DNA of 64,000 nucleotides. It comes from Pseudomonas fluorescens. Lineage in GTDB: Bacteria; Pseudomonadota; Gammaproteobacteria; Pseudomonadales; Pseudomonadaceae. A program made the translations under genes and the position numbers. Each line of letters starts with the position of its first letter. Within the stretch, counting starts at the first letter, position 1. The stretch covers positions 62,001-126,000 of the forward strand of contig NZ_CABVHK010000013.1 of assembly GCF_902497785.1 (NCBI RefSeq), read 5' to 3'. Below, piece after piece: positions 17,102 to 26,784 of this stretch. The notes below the pieces were generated by a model. The model was not told where the DNA came from, did no database searches, and saw only the letters and a list, made by a program, of their open reading frames with translations.

Positions 17102-19008
17102 ATCAGGCCGTGATCAATAGCACTCGCATCGAGTTGCTCAGCCCGCGACTGGCGAACCAGATTGCCGCCGGTGAGGTGGTTGAACGTCCGGCCTCGGTGA
17201 TCAAGGAGTTGCTGGAAAACAGCCTCGACTCCGGCGCCAGGCGCATTGATGTCGATGTCGAGCAGGGCGGCGTCAAGCTGCTGCGGGTGCGCGACGACGG
17301 CAGCGGCATTTCTGCCGATGACCTGCCGCTCGCGCTGGCCCGTCACGCCACCAGCAAGATTCGCAACCTGGAAGACCTTGAGCAGGTGATGAGCCTGGGG
17401 TTTCGCGGCGAGGCACTCGCGTCGATCAGCTCGGTGGCCCGTTTGACTCTGACGTCGCGCACTCGCGACGCTGATCAGGCCTGGCAGGTCGAAACCGAAG
17501 GCCGCGACATGGCGCCTCGCGTGCAACCCGCCGCCCATCCGGTGGGCACCTCGGTGGAAGTCCGCGACCTGTTCTTCAATACCCCGGCGCGGCGCAAGTT
17601 TCTCAAGACCGAAAAAACCGAATTCGATCACCTGCAAGAAGTGATCAAACGCCTGGCCCTGGCGCGTTTTGACGTGGCGTTCCATTTGCGCCACAACGGC
17701 AAAACCATCCTCAGCCTGCATGAAGCCCATGACGACGCGGCCCGCGCCCGGCGTGTGGCGGCGATCTGTGGTTCGGGGTTTCTGGAGCAGGCACTGCCGA
17801 TCGAAATCGAGCGCAATGGCCTGCATCTGTGGGGTTGGGTCGGCTTGCCGACGTTTAACCGCAGTCAGGCGGACTTGCAGTATTTCTTCGTCAATGGTCG
17901 CGCCGTGCGAGATAAATTGGTCGCGCACGCGGTCCGTCAGGCCTATCGCGATGTGCTGTTCAATGGCCGGCACCCGACCTTCGTGCTGTTTTTCGAGGTC
18001 GACCCGGCGGGTGTCGACGTCAACGTGCACCCGACCAAGCACGAAGTGCGCTTCCGTGACGGGCGCATGGTCCACGATTTCCTGTATGGCACGTTGCACC
18101 GCGCCTTGGGCGATGTGCGCCCGGATGATCATCTGGCGGCGCCTGTGGCCACGGCGATTGTTCGCCCCTCCGGTATCGATGCCGGCGAGTTTGGTCCGCA
18201 GGGCGAAATGCGCCTGGCGGCCAATGCATTGCTGGAGCAGCCGCAGGCACAACCGTCGTTCAACACCGCAGCAGGCTCTGGCGCCGGCGCCGGCTATCAG
18301 TATCAATACACGCCGCGTCCGCAGTCCGGCGTACCGGCGGCAGAAGCTCAGGCGGCTTACCGTGAGTTTTTTGCGCCCTTGCCTGAGGCCAATGCTGTCG
18401 CGCTTCCGGCCGGTCAGGATGATATTCCGCCGCTGGGTTACGCATTGGCGCAGCTCAAAGGCATCTACATTCTCTCGGAAAACGCCCAAGGCCTGGTGCT
18501 GGTGGACATGCACGCCGCCCATGAGCGGATCATGTACGAACGGCTAAAAATCGCCATGGCCAGCGAAGGCCTGAGCGGCCAGCCGCTGTTGGTCCCGGAA
18601 TCGCTGGCGGTGAGTGAGCGCGAAGGCGATTGCGCCGAAGAAAATGTCGCGTGGTTCCAGCGTCTGGGTTTTGAATTGCAGCGACTCGGTCCGGAAACGC
18701 TGGCGATTCGGCAGATTCCGGCCTTGCTCAAGCAAGCCGAAGCCAATCGACTGGTCAGCGACGTATTGGCTGACCTGATGGAGTACGGCACCAGCGACCG
18801 CATTCAGGCGCATCTGAACGAATTGCTCGGCACCATGGCCTGCCACGGCGCGATTCGGGCGAATCGGCGTCTGGCCCTGCCGGAAATGAACGGTCTGCTG
18901 CGTGACATGGAAAACACCGAGCGCAGCGGTCAATGCAACCATGGCCGACCGACCTGGACCCAATTGGGCCTGGACGATCTGGACAAACTCTTCTTGCGCG
19001 GTCGTTGA
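17098..19008 (+). CDS. mutL: DNA mismatch repair protein MutL
   Basis: 636 residues. The GHKL ATPase motifs are in order: ELLENSLDSGA, DDGSGI, RHATSKI and GFRGEALASI. A flexible, Gln/Pro-rich linker (about 360-430) separates the C-terminal dimerisation domain. That domain holds DMHAAHERIMYE, close to the DQHA(x)2E(x)4E metal site of endonuclease-type MutL, so this enzyme probably nicks DNA itself, as expected in a species without MutH. It overlaps ami upstream and miaA downstream (TGATG). Confidence 0.96.
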   Translation: MNQAVINSTRIELLSPRLANQIAAGEVVERPASVIKELLENSLDSGARRIDVDVEQGGVKLLRVRDDGSGISADDLPLALARHATSKIRNLEDLEQVMSLGFRGEALASISSVARLTLTSRTRDADQAWQVETEGRDMAPRVQPAAHPVGTSVEVRDLFFNTPARRKFLKTEKTEFDHLQEVIKRLALARFDVAFHLRHNGKTILSLHEAHDDAARARRVAAICGSGFLEQALPIEIERNGLHLWGWVGLPTFNRSQADLQYFFVNGRAVRDKLVAHAVRQAYRDVLFNGRHPTFVLFFEVDPAGVDVNVHPTKHEVRFRDGRMVHDFLYGTLHRALGDVRPDDHLAAPVATAIVRPSGIDAGEFGPQGEMRLAANALLEQPQAQPSFNTAAGSGAGAGYQYQYTPRPQSGVPAAEAQAAYREFFAPLPEANAVALPAGQDDIPPLGYALAQLKGIYILSENAQGLVLVDMHAAHERIMYERLKIAMASEGLSGQPLLVPESLAVSEREGDCAEENVAWFQRLGFELQRLGPETLAIRQIPALLKQAEANRLVSDVLADLMEYGTSDRIQAHLNELLGTMACHGAIRANRRLALPEMNGLLRDMENTERSGQCNHGRPTWTQLGLDDLDKLFLRGR

Positions 19009-19979
19009 TGAGCCAGCTTCCCCCAGCGATTTTCCTGATGGGCCCGACCGCTGCGGGCAAGACCGATCTGGCCATCGAGCTGACCAAAGTCCTGCCCTGC
19101 GAGTTGATCAGCGTCGATTCGGCGCTGGTTTATCGCGGCATGGACATCGGCACCGCCAAGCCTTCGAAAGAAGTGCTGGCCGAATTCCCGCACCGTTTGA
19201 TCGATATTCTTGACCCGGCAGAGAGTTATTCCGCCGCCGATTTTCGCCGTGATGCCCTCGAAGCCATGGCCGACATCACTTCGCGCGGGAAAATTCCGCT
19301 GCTGGTGGGCGGCACAATGCTCTACTACAAGGCTTTGGTTGAAGGTCTGGCGGACATGCCCGCCGCCGATCCCGAGGTCCGGGCGCAGATCGAAGAAGAA
19401 GCTGAACGCCTTGGCTGGCAGGCCCTGCACGACCAATTGGCGGTGATCGACCCTGAGTCCGCCGCCCGCATCCATCCGAACGATCCCCAGCGGCTCAGTC
19501 GCGCTCTGGAAGTTTATCGCGTCAGCGGTCAGAGCATGACTGAGCTGCGACTGAGACAAAGTGCGCAAAGTACTGAAGCAGCCGCTTCGGGACTGCAACA
19601 ATTGCCCTATACTGTCGCGAACTTGGCAATTGCTCCGGCAAATCGCCAGGTACTGCACGAGCGAATTAAACAAAGATTCACAGTTATGTTGGAACAGGGA
19701 TTCATTGACGAGGTCGTAGCCCTGCGTAAGCGCAGTGACCTGCATTCCGGGTTGCCGTCTATACGTGCAGTAGGCTACCGACAAGTCTGGGACTACCTGG
19801 ATGGCAAGCTGACGCAAGCCGAGATGCAGGAGCGTGGAATCATTGCCACGCGCCAGTTGGCAAAGCGTCAGTTCACCTGGTTGCGCAGTTGGGCTGATTT
19901 ACACTGGCTGGACAGCCTGGATTGCGACAATCTGCCGCGCGCCTTGAAATACCTGGGGACCATCTCCATATTGAGCTGA
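19008..19979 (+). CDS. miaA: tRNA dimethylallyltransferase MiaA
   Basis: 323 residues starting at 19008 in a TGATG overlap with the mutL stop. The P-loop is GPTAAGKTDLA (residues about 11-21), followed by the substrate motif DSALVYRGMDIGTAKPS. The enzyme prenylates A37 of tRNAs reading UNN codons. In enterobacteria miaA carries promoters for hfq and the hfl genes, and the 94-base gap to hfq fits that arrangement. Confidence 0.95.
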   Translation: MSQLPPAIFLMGPTAAGKTDLAIELTKVLPCELISVDSALVYRGMDIGTAKPSKEVLAEFPHRLIDILDPAESYSAADFRRDALEAMADITSRGKIPLLVGGTMLYYKALVEGLADMPAADPEVRAQIEEEAERLGWQALHDQLAVIDPESAARIHPNDPQRLSRALEVYRVSGQSMTELRLRQSAQSTEAAASGLQQLPYTVANLAIAPANRQVLHERIKQRFTVMLEQGFIDEVVALRKRSDLHSGLPSIRAVGYRQVWDYLDGKLTQAEMQERGIIATRQLAKRQFTWLRSWADLHWLDSLDCDNLPRALKYLGTISILS

Positions 19980-20073
19980 GTCCTTGCAATTGCCGTCTAT
20001 CCTTGGGGGTGTGACGGCCACAAGCCATCTGTTTACCTATTTTTTATATTGAATCCTTAAAGGAGTGCGGCAC

Positions 20074-20334
20074 ATGTCAAAAGGGCATTCGCTACAAGAC
20101 CCTTACTTGAATACTTTACGTAAAGAGAAAGTGGGGGTTTCCATCTACCTGGTCAACGGGATCAAACTGCAAGGCACGATCGAGTCTTTCGACCAGTTCG
20201 TTATCCTGCTGAAAAACACCGTTAGCCAAATGGTTTACAAACACGCTATCTCTACAGTGGTCCCGGTTCGTCCAATTCGTCTGCCTAGCGCAACCGAATC
20301 CGAAGCAGGTGACGCTGAGCCAGGTAACGCCTGA
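20074..20334 (+). CDS. hfq: RNA chaperone Hfq
   Basis: 86 residues starting at 20074 behind AAAGGAG. The Sm1 part (LQDPYLNTLRKEKVGVSIYL) and the Sm2 motif VYKHAISTVVP are complete, followed by a short polar tail as usual in Pseudomonas. The hexamer joins small RNAs to mRNAs and, with Crc, represses catabolic genes. hflX follows 12 bases downstream. Confidence 0.97.
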   Translation: MSKGHSLQDPYLNTLRKEKVGVSIYLVNGIKLQGTIESFDQFVILLKNTVSQMVYKHAISTVVPVRPIRLPSATESEAGDAEPGNA

Positions 20335-20346
20335 TAGGAGTCTCCT

Positions 20347-21648
20347 TTGTTCTTTGAGCGCCACGGTGGTGGTGAGCGAGTGATCCTCGTTCACTTGGAT
20401 GGACAGGACCCTGAGGCGCGCGAAGATCCGCAGGAGTTTCAGGAGTTGGCTAATTCGGCCGGCGCCGAGACCGTTGCGTTTTTTAACGTGCCGCGTCATC
20501 GGCCAACCGCCAAATTCCTGATCGGTAGCGGCAAGGTCGAGGAACTACGCGACCTGGTCCATGCTGAAGAAGCCGATCTGGTGATCTTCAATCACACGCT
20601 TACGCCCAGTCAGGAACGTAACCTCGAACGTGTTTTCGAGTGTCGCGTGATCGACCGCACCGGTCTGATTCTCGATATTTTCGCCCAGCGCGCCCGTACC
20701 CATGAAGGCAAGCTCCAGGTAGAACTGGCCCAGCTTGACCACATGAGCACCCGGCTGGTTCGTGGCTGGACTCACCTTGAGCGTCAAGGTGGCGGTATCG
20801 GCATGCGTGGCCCGGGTGAAACCCAGCTGGAAACCGACCGGCGCCTGTTGCGGGTTCGCCTGCGACAGATCAAAGGCCGGCTGGCAAAAGTGCGCAGCCA
20901 GCGCGAACAGTCGCGACGTGGCCGTACGCGTGCGGATATCCCTACCGTGTCTTTGGTGGGGTATACCAACGCCGGTAAATCCACGCTCTTCAATAACGTG
21001 ACGAAATCCGACGTGTATGCGGCGGACCAGTTGTTTGCCACGCTGGACCCGACCTTGCGTCGTCTGGAACTGGACGACCTGGGGCCGATTGTCCTGGCTG
21101 ACACGGTGGGTTTCATTCGCCACTTGCCCCACAAGCTGGTCGAGGCATTCCGGTCTACCCTCGAAGAATCGAGCAACTCCGACCTGTTGTTGCACGTGAT
21201 CGATGCGGCCGAACCGGATCGCATGTTGCAGATCGAGCAGGTGATGGTGGTGTTGGGCGAGATTGGTGCCCAGGACTTGCCGATCCTCGAGGTCTATAAC
21301 AAACTCGATTTGCTTGAAGGCGTCGAGCCACAAATTCAGCGCGACGAGAACGGCAAGCCTCAACGGGTCTGGCTGTCGGCGCGTGATGGCAGTGGTCTGC
21401 AATTGCTTGAGCAAGCCATTGCCGAGTTGTTGGGCAGTGAGTTGTTTATCGGTACCTTGCGCTTGCCGCAACGATTCGCTCGACTGCGTGCGCAGTTCTT
21501 CGAACTCGGAGCGGTGCAGAAAGAAGAACACGACGAAGAAGGTGTCAGCTTGCTGGCCGTTCGATTGCCCCGTTCGGAGCTTAATCGGCTGGTCAGCCGT
21601 GAAGGCGTTGTGCCGACAGAGTTCATCGAGCAACACACTTTGCAATAA
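20347..21648 (+). CDS. hflX: Ribosome-splitting GTPase HflX
   Basis: 433 residues beginning with a TTG at 20347, behind TAGGAGTC, a rare start chosen by its position after hfq. The N-terminal HflX domain has the glycine-rich segment ERQGGGIGMRGPGETQLETD. The GTPase domain (about 200-370) has GYTNAGKSTLFN, DTVGFIRHLP and NKLDLL. HflX separates stalled or heat-damaged 70S ribosomes. A 96-base gap separates it from hflK. Confidence 0.95.
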   Translation: MFFERHGGGERVILVHLDGQDPEAREDPQEFQELANSAGAETVAFFNVPRHRPTAKFLIGSGKVEELRDLVHAEEADLVIFNHTLTPSQERNLERVFECRVIDRTGLILDIFAQRARTHEGKLQVELAQLDHMSTRLVRGWTHLERQGGGIGMRGPGETQLETDRRLLRVRLRQIKGRLAKVRSQREQSRRGRTRADIPTVSLVGYTNAGKSTLFNNVTKSDVYAADQLFATLDPTLRRLELDDLGPIVLADTVGFIRHLPHKLVEAFRSTLEESSNSDLLLHVIDAAEPDRMLQIEQVMVVLGEIGAQDLPILEVYNKLDLLEGVEPQIQRDENGKPQRVWLSARDGSGLQLLEQAIAELLGSELFIGTLRLPQRFARLRAQFFELGAVQKEEHDEEGVSLLAVRLPRSELNRLVSREGVVPTEFIEQHTLQ

Positions 21649-21744
21649 AAGCCTGAGAAAGCGGTTGTGCCGTGGTGACAGGCATTCTGTAGCATTGGTC
21701 GGCGCGCCGTGGGTGCGTCTTTGCTTTATCAGATGGAGAGCGCT

Positions 21745-22917
21745 ATGGCTTGGAATGAGCCGGGTGGCAACTCGAATAATCAGGATCCTTGGGGTGGCAA
21801 GCGCCGCAATAACGGCGACCGCAAGGGACCACCGGATCTCGACGAGGCCTTCCGAAAGCTGCAGGAAAGCCTGAACGGGTTGTTCGGTGGTGGTAAGAAA
21901 CGCGGTGATGACGGCGGTGGTTCGGGCAAGAGTGGCGGCTTCGGCGGCCTGCTCGGCATCGGCCTGGTCGTGTTGGCCGCGGTGTGGCTGTACAGCGCGG
22001 TCTACGTCGTCGACGAGCAGGAGCAAGCCGTGGTGCTGCGCTTCGGCAAGTACTACGAGACAGTCGGTCCGGGTCTGAACATCTATTTCCCGCCGCTGGA
22101 TCGCAAGTACCTGGAGAACGTCACGCGTGAGCGTGCCTACACCAAGCAGGGGCAGATGCTGACCGAAGACGAGAACATCGTCGAAGTGCCGCTGACCGTG
22201 CAGTACAAGATCAGCAACCTGCAGGATTTCGTGTTGAGCGTCGATCAGCCGGAAATCAGCCTGCAGCACGCGACCGAAAGTGCCTTGCGCCATGTGGTGG
22301 GTTCCACCGCGATGGACCAGGTGCTGACCGAAGGTCGTGAATTGATGGCCAGTGAAATCAAGGAGCGCCTGCAACGCTTCATGGATACCTATCGCACCGG
22401 CATCACCATTACTCAGGTCAACGTCCAGAACGCAGCGGCACCGCGTGAAGTGCAGGAAGCTTTCGATGACGTGATCCGTGCCCGTGAAGACGAGCAGCGG
22501 TCGCGCAACCAGGCTGAAACCTACGCCAACGGTGTCGTGCCGGAAGCTCGTGGTCAGGCTCAACGAATCCTTGAAGATGCCAATGGCTACCGCGACGAAA
22601 CCGTCTCGCGCGCCAAGGGTGAGGCTGATCGCTTCACCAAGCTGGTCAGCGAGTATCGCAAGGCCCCTGAAGTAACCCGTGAGCGTCTGTACCTGGACAC
22701 CATGCAGGAAGTCTTCAGCAATACCAGCAAGGTTCTCGTGACCGGCAACAAGAATGGCCAGAGCAATCTGCTGTACTTGCCGCTGGACAAGATGGTCGAA
22801 AGTGGTCGCAACACCAGCACTCCGGTGACTGGCGCGGCAGCCACCAGCAATGAAGCGAATGCACGTGCGGCAGCTGATCTGCAGCAACAGCCAGCACGTA
22901 CCAGGGAGAGTCGCTGA
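21745..22917 (+). CDS. hflK: FtsH protease regulator HflK
   Basis: 390 residues starting at 21745 (MAWNEPGG), with GGAGAG seven bases upstream. A Gly/Asn-rich cytoplasmic N-terminus leads to one membrane segment (about 72-94) and a periplasmic SPFH/prohibitin domain with the opening YVVDEQEQAVVLRFGKYYE. With HflC it forms a cage around FtsH. Its stop overlaps the hflC start (TGATG). Confidence 0.95.
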   Translation: MAWNEPGGNSNNQDPWGGKRRNNGDRKGPPDLDEAFRKLQESLNGLFGGGKKRGDDGGGSGKSGGFGGLLGIGLVVLAAVWLYSAVYVVDEQEQAVVLRFGKYYETVGPGLNIYFPPLDRKYLENVTRERAYTKQGQMLTEDENIVEVPLTVQYKISNLQDFVLSVDQPEISLQHATESALRHVVGSTAMDQVLTEGRELMASEIKERLQRFMDTYRTGITITQVNVQNAAAPREVQEAFDDVIRAREDEQRSRNQAETYANGVVPEARGQAQRILEDANGYRDETVSRAKGEADRFTKLVSEYRKAPEVTRERLYLDTMQEVFSNTSKVLVTGNKNGQSNLLYLPLDKMVESGRNTSTPVTGAAATSNEANARAAADLQQQPARTRESR

Positions 22918-23786
22918 TGAGCAATAAATCGCTGATCACCCTTATTGTCGTCGTCGTTGTCGCGATCGCCGCCTGGAACTGCTTCTACATCGTGGCTCAG
23001 ACCGAGCGTGCGGTGCTGCTGCAATTTGGTCGTGTGGTTCAGGCCGATGTTCAGCCGGGCCTGCATGTGAAAGTGCCTTACGTTAACCAGGTGCGTAAAT
23101 TCGACGCACGCCTGATGACGCTGGACGCACCGACGCAACGCTTCCTTACGCTGGAAAAGAAAGCGGTCATGGTCGATGCCTATGCCAAGTGGCGCGTGAA
23201 GGACGCGGAGCGTTTCTACACCGCAACTTCCGGTCTCAAGCAGATCGCTGACGAGCGTCTTTCCCGTCGTCTGGAGTCGGGCCTGCGTGACCAGTTCGGT
23301 AAGCGCACGCTTCATGAAGTGGTTTCTGGTGAGCGTGACGCGTTGATGTCGGATATCACCGCTTCGTTGAACACGATGGCGGAAAAAGAACTGGGCATCG
23401 AAGTGGTTGATGTTCGGGTCAAGGCCATCGACCTGCCGAAAGAAGTAAACCGTAGCGTGTTTGAGCGTATGAGCTCCGAGCGTGAGCGTGAAGCTCGCGA
23501 GCACCGCGCCAAGGGTAACGAGCTGGCGGAAGGCATCCGTGCCGACGCCGATCGTCAACGCCGCGTGCTGCTGGCTGAAGCCTATCGTGAATCTGAAGAG
23601 GTTCGCGGTGACGGTGATGCCCAGGCCGCTGCGATCTACTCCAAGGCTTACGGCCAGGATCAGGAGTTCTACGGTTTCTACCGTAGCCTGCGCGCCTACC
23701 GTGAAAGCTTCGCGAACAAATCCGACGTCATGGTCCTGGACCCAAGCAGCGACTTCTTCCGTTACCTGGAAAAAGCCAAACCTTGA
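22917..23786 (+). CDS. hflC: FtsH protease regulator HflC
   Basis: 289 residues. One N-terminal membrane segment (residues about 5-25, VVVVAIAAWNCFYIV) precedes an SPFH domain beginning AQTERAVLLQFGRVV, and a long charged helix (about 180-250) follows. It is the partner of HflK in the FtsH-controlling membrane complex. It is last in the nnr-hflC operon. Many pseudomonads have a small DUF2065 gene next; none is visible here. Confidence 0.95.
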   Translation: MSNKSLITLIVVVVVAIAAWNCFYIVAQTERAVLLQFGRVVQADVQPGLHVKVPYVNQVRKFDARLMTLDAPTQRFLTLEKKAVMVDAYAKWRVKDAERFYTATSGLKQIADERLSRRLESGLRDQFGKRTLHEVVSGERDALMSDITASLNTMAEKELGIEVVDVRVKAIDLPKEVNRSVFERMSSEREREAREHRAKGNELAEGIRADADRQRRVLLAEAYRESEEVRGDGDAQAAAIYSKAYGQDQEFYGFYRSLRAYRESFANKSDVMVLDPSSDFFRYLEKAKP

Positions 23787-23873
23787 TACAGCGTTGACCT
23801 GAATCATCCCCCGCCTGGCGGCTAAAGCCTCGGGCGGGGTGATCCTTTGGGAAAACGTGTGTATGATGCGGCA

Positions 23874-23896
23874 GCCGGGAAATTCCCGGCTTTTTT
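23874..23896 (+). terminator. Rho-independent terminator between hflC and hisZ
   Basis: GCCGGGA / TCCCGGC with an AAT loop and a T6 tail. It sits in a 316-base gap that also has a weaker GC-rich hairpin at about 23808-23842. No gene is seen in the gap, which should also hold the hisZ promoter. Confidence 0.8.
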
Positions 23897-24102
23897 GCGT
23901 CTGCACGTTTGATTGCCGTGTTTCATGCAGGCGCCCGAGTCGAATGACTCGACAGGTTTTTCGAGGAAAGTGATTGGCGAAGCCTGTTTTCGGCTTTTCG
24001 CCGCGTTGTTCATGCGTGGCTTGAACACATGAGCCCATCATTTTCTGCTTCACTCAAGGCTCGCCCACAGGCTTGCCGCCCGGACCATAGGGGAATGGCG
24101 TA

Positions 24103-25290
24103 ATGGCAACGGTAGACCGCTGGCTGCTGCCAGATGGCATCGAAGAAGTACTGCCACCGGAAGCGGCGCGCATTGAAGTTGCGCGTCGCCAGGTGTTGGA
24201 TCTGTTCCAGAGCTGGGGTTACGAGTTTGTCGTGACTCCCCATATCGAGTACCTGGAATCCTTGCTGACCGGCGCGGGCCAGGACCTCGATCTGCGTACC
24301 TTCAAGGTCATCGACCCGCAATCGGGCCGGCAAATGGGTTTCCGGGCGGACATCACGCCGCAAGTGGCGCGCATCGATGCGCACACTTTGCGTCGCGAAG
24401 GCCCGAGCCGCCTGTGCTATGCCGGCAGTGTGCTGCACGCTCAGCCGCGCGCGTTGTCATCCTCGCGCAGCCCGATTCAGCTGGGCGCCGAGTTGTATGG
24501 CGATGGCAGCCCGAGCAGTGACGTGGAAGTCATCAGCCTGATGTTGGCCATGCTGCAACTGGCCGACGTGCCGGATGTGCACATGGACCTCGGTCATGTC
24601 GGCATCTACCGCGGCCTGGCCCGCGCCGCCGGGTTGTCCGGTGAAGTGGAACAACAGTTGTTCGATGCCTTGCAACGCAAGGCCATTGACGAGGTCATTA
24701 CCTTGACCGAAGGCCTGCCTGCCGATCTGTCGGGCATGCTGCGGGCGCTGGTCGACCTGTGTGGTGGTCGTGAAGTGCTGGAGGCTGCACGCGTACGTCT
24801 GGCCAATGCGCCGGCGCCGGTGCTGGCCGCTCTGGACGATTTGCTGGCGATTGCCGAGCGTTTGTCCGCGCGGTTCCCGGAGTTGCCGTTGTACTTCGAC
24901 CTCGGCGAGTTACGCGGTTACCACTACCACACCGGTGTGGTGTTCGCGGTGTTCGTGCCGGGTGTTGGCCAGTCCATTGCCCAGGGCGGTCGTTACGACG
25001 ACATCGGCGCCGACTTCGGTCGCGCCCGTCCGGCAACCGGCTTTTCTACCGATTTGAAAACCCTGGTGACCCTGGGGCGTGCTGAAATCGAGCTACCGTC
25101 TGGCGGTATCTGGATGCCTGACAGTACGGATGCGGCACTCTGGCAGCAGGTTTGCCAGTTGCGCAGTGAGGGTCAGCGTGTCGTTCAGGCATTGCCTGGG
25201 CAACCTTTGGCCGCCGCCCGTGAAGCGGACTGCGACCGGCAATTGATTCAGCAGAACGGGCTTTGGCAAGTATCGCCACTGGCTTCTTGA
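24103..25290 (+). CDS. hisZ: ATP phosphoribosyltransferase regulatory subunit HisZ
   Basis: 395 residues with the class II aaRS-like fold of HisRS: DRWLLPDGIEEVLPPEAARI at the start, then the motif-2 region FRADITPQVARIDAH and GYHYHTGVVF. It lacks an anticodon-binding domain, which separates HisZ from histidyl-tRNA synthetase. It activates the short-form HisG in histidine synthesis; hisG itself is elsewhere. purA follows 54 bases later, so the two are likely co-transcribed. Confidence 0.93.
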   Translation: MATVDRWLLPDGIEEVLPPEAARIEVARRQVLDLFQSWGYEFVVTPHIEYLESLLTGAGQDLDLRTFKVIDPQSGRQMGFRADITPQVARIDAHTLRREGPSRLCYAGSVLHAQPRALSSSRSPIQLGAELYGDGSPSSDVEVISLMLAMLQLADVPDVHMDLGHVGIYRGLARAAGLSGEVEQQLFDALQRKAIDEVITLTEGLPADLSGMLRALVDLCGGREVLEAARVRLANAPAPVLAALDDLLAIAERLSARFPELPLYFDLGELRGYHYHTGVVFAVFVPGVGQSIAQGGRYDDIGADFGRARPATGFSTDLKTLVTLGRAEIELPSGGIWMPDSTDAALWQQVCQLRSEGQRVVQALPGQPLAAAREADCDRQLIQQNGLWQVSPLAS

Positions 25291-25344
25291 GTTTTCCCGT
25301 CGGCCGCGGCCGGCACCAAGTTTGCGCGAATGAGGACAAGTGTT

Positions 25345-26634
25345 ATGGGTAAGAATGTCGTAGTCCTGGGCACCCAATGGGGTGATGAGGGCAAAGGCAA
25401 GATCGTTGATCTGCTGACCGAACATGCTGCCGCCGTAGTGCGCTACCAGGGCGGCCACAACGCTGGCCACACCCTGGTGATCGATGGCGAAAAAACCGTC
25501 TTGCACCTGATCCCGTCGGGCGTACTGCGCGAAGGCGTGCAGTGCCTGATCGGTAACGGCGTGGTGGTTGCACCCGACGCCCTGCTGCGGGAAATCGTCA
25601 AGCTGGAAGAGAAAGGCGTACCGGTGCGCGAGCGCCTGCGTATCAGCCCGTCCTGCCCGCTGATCCTGTCGTTCCACGTTGCGCTGGACCAGGCCCGTGA
25701 AAAGGCCCGTGGCGAGCTGAAGATCGGTACGACCGGTCGCGGCATCGGCCCGGCCTACGAAGACAAGGTTGCGCGTCGTGGCCTGCGTGTTGGCGACCTG
25801 CTGAACATGCCGCGCTTTGCAGACAAGCTGCGTGAACTGGTGGATTACCACAACTTCATGCTGGTGGGTTACTACAAAGAGCCGGCCATCGAGTTCGAAA
25901 AGACCCTGGCTGAATGCAAAGAATACGCTGAGCTGCTGAAGCCGCTGATGCTGGACGTGACGGCCGAGCTGCACGACCTGCGTCGCGCCGGCAAAGACAT
26001 CATGTTTGAAGGCGCCCAAGGTTCGTTGCTGGACATCGACCACGGTACCTACCCGTACGTGACCAGCTCTAACACTACCGCTGGCGGCGTTGCTACCGGT
26101 TCGGGTGTTGGTCCGATGTTCCTCGACTACATCCTGGGCATCACCAAGGCTTACACCACACGTGTAGGTTCGGGTCCGTTCCCGACTGAACTGTTCGACG
26201 AAGTCGGTGCGCACCTGGCCAAACAAGGTCACGAGTTCGGTGCGACTACTGGCCGTGCCCGTCGTTGTGGCTGGTTTGACGCCGTTATCCTGCGTCGCGC
26301 TATCGATGTAAACAGCATCTCGGGCATCTGCCTGACCAAGCTGGACGTACTCGACGGTCTGGAAACGATCAACATCTGCGTCGGCTACAAAGATGCCGAA
26401 GGTAACGATGTTGCCCCGACTGACGCTGACAGCTACGTGGGTCTGCAGCCTGTGTACGAAGAAGTGCCGGGCTGGACCGAATCGACCGTGGGTGCCAAAG
26501 CCCTGGAAGAGCTGCCAGCTAACGCACGTGCCTACATCAAACGCGTCGAAGAGCTGATCGGTGCACCGATCGACATTATTTCGACGGGCCCGGACCGCAA
26601 CGAGACCATCGTTTTGCGCCACCCGTTCGCTTAA
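25345..26634 (+). CDS. purA: Adenylosuccinate synthetase
   Basis: 429 residues starting at 25345 (MGKNVVVLGTQWGDEGKGK), with GAGGACA upstream. It has the P-loop GDEGKGK, the active-site segment QGGHNAGHT, and conserved GTTGRGIGPAYEDK and TTGRARRCGWFD. It joins IMP and aspartate using GTP in AMP synthesis. A strong terminator follows. Confidence 0.97.
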   Translation: MGKNVVVLGTQWGDEGKGKIVDLLTEHAAAVVRYQGGHNAGHTLVIDGEKTVLHLIPSGVLREGVQCLIGNGVVVAPDALLREIVKLEEKGVPVRERLRISPSCPLILSFHVALDQAREKARGELKIGTTGRGIGPAYEDKVARRGLRVGDLLNMPRFADKLRELVDYHNFMLVGYYKEPAIEFEKTLAECKEYAELLKPLMLDVTAELHDLRRAGKDIMFEGAQGSLLDIDHGTYPYVTSSNTTAGGVATGSGVGPMFLDYILGITKAYTTRVGSGPFPTELFDEVGAHLAKQGHEFGATTGRARRCGWFDAVILRRAIDVNSISGICLTKLDVLDGLETINICVGYKDAEGNDVAPTDADSYVGLQPVYEEVPGWTESTVGAKALEELPANARAYIKRVEELIGAPIDIISTGPDRNETIVLRHPFA

Positions 26635-26653
26635 TAAGCTATTGATGTAAAAC

Positions 26654-26681
26654 ACAAAGGGCCCTTTATGGGGCCCTTTGT
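26654..26681 (+). terminator. Rho-independent terminator after purA
   Basis: An 11-bp stem, ACAAAGGGCCC / GGGCCCTTTGT, with a TTTATG loop, 19 bases after the purA stop. The T run after the stem is short. Confidence 0.75.
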
Positions 26682-26784
26682 CGTATATGTCCGTAGGACG
26701 GCATGACCTTTGCTGGCATCTTCATTATCGGCACGTCTTTTGGCGTGCCATCAATTTAATGGCGTCCAGGCAGAGGGATATCAA

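Noticed and set aside
20545..22887. 780-codon minus-strand frame across hflX and hflK
   Set aside because: Antisense artefact of GC-rich codon use; the plus-strand proteins are unmistakable.
23787..24102. A small DUF2065 gene expected between hflC and hisZ
   Set aside because: No frame of suitable length with a start and membrane segment is present; the gap holds hairpins only.
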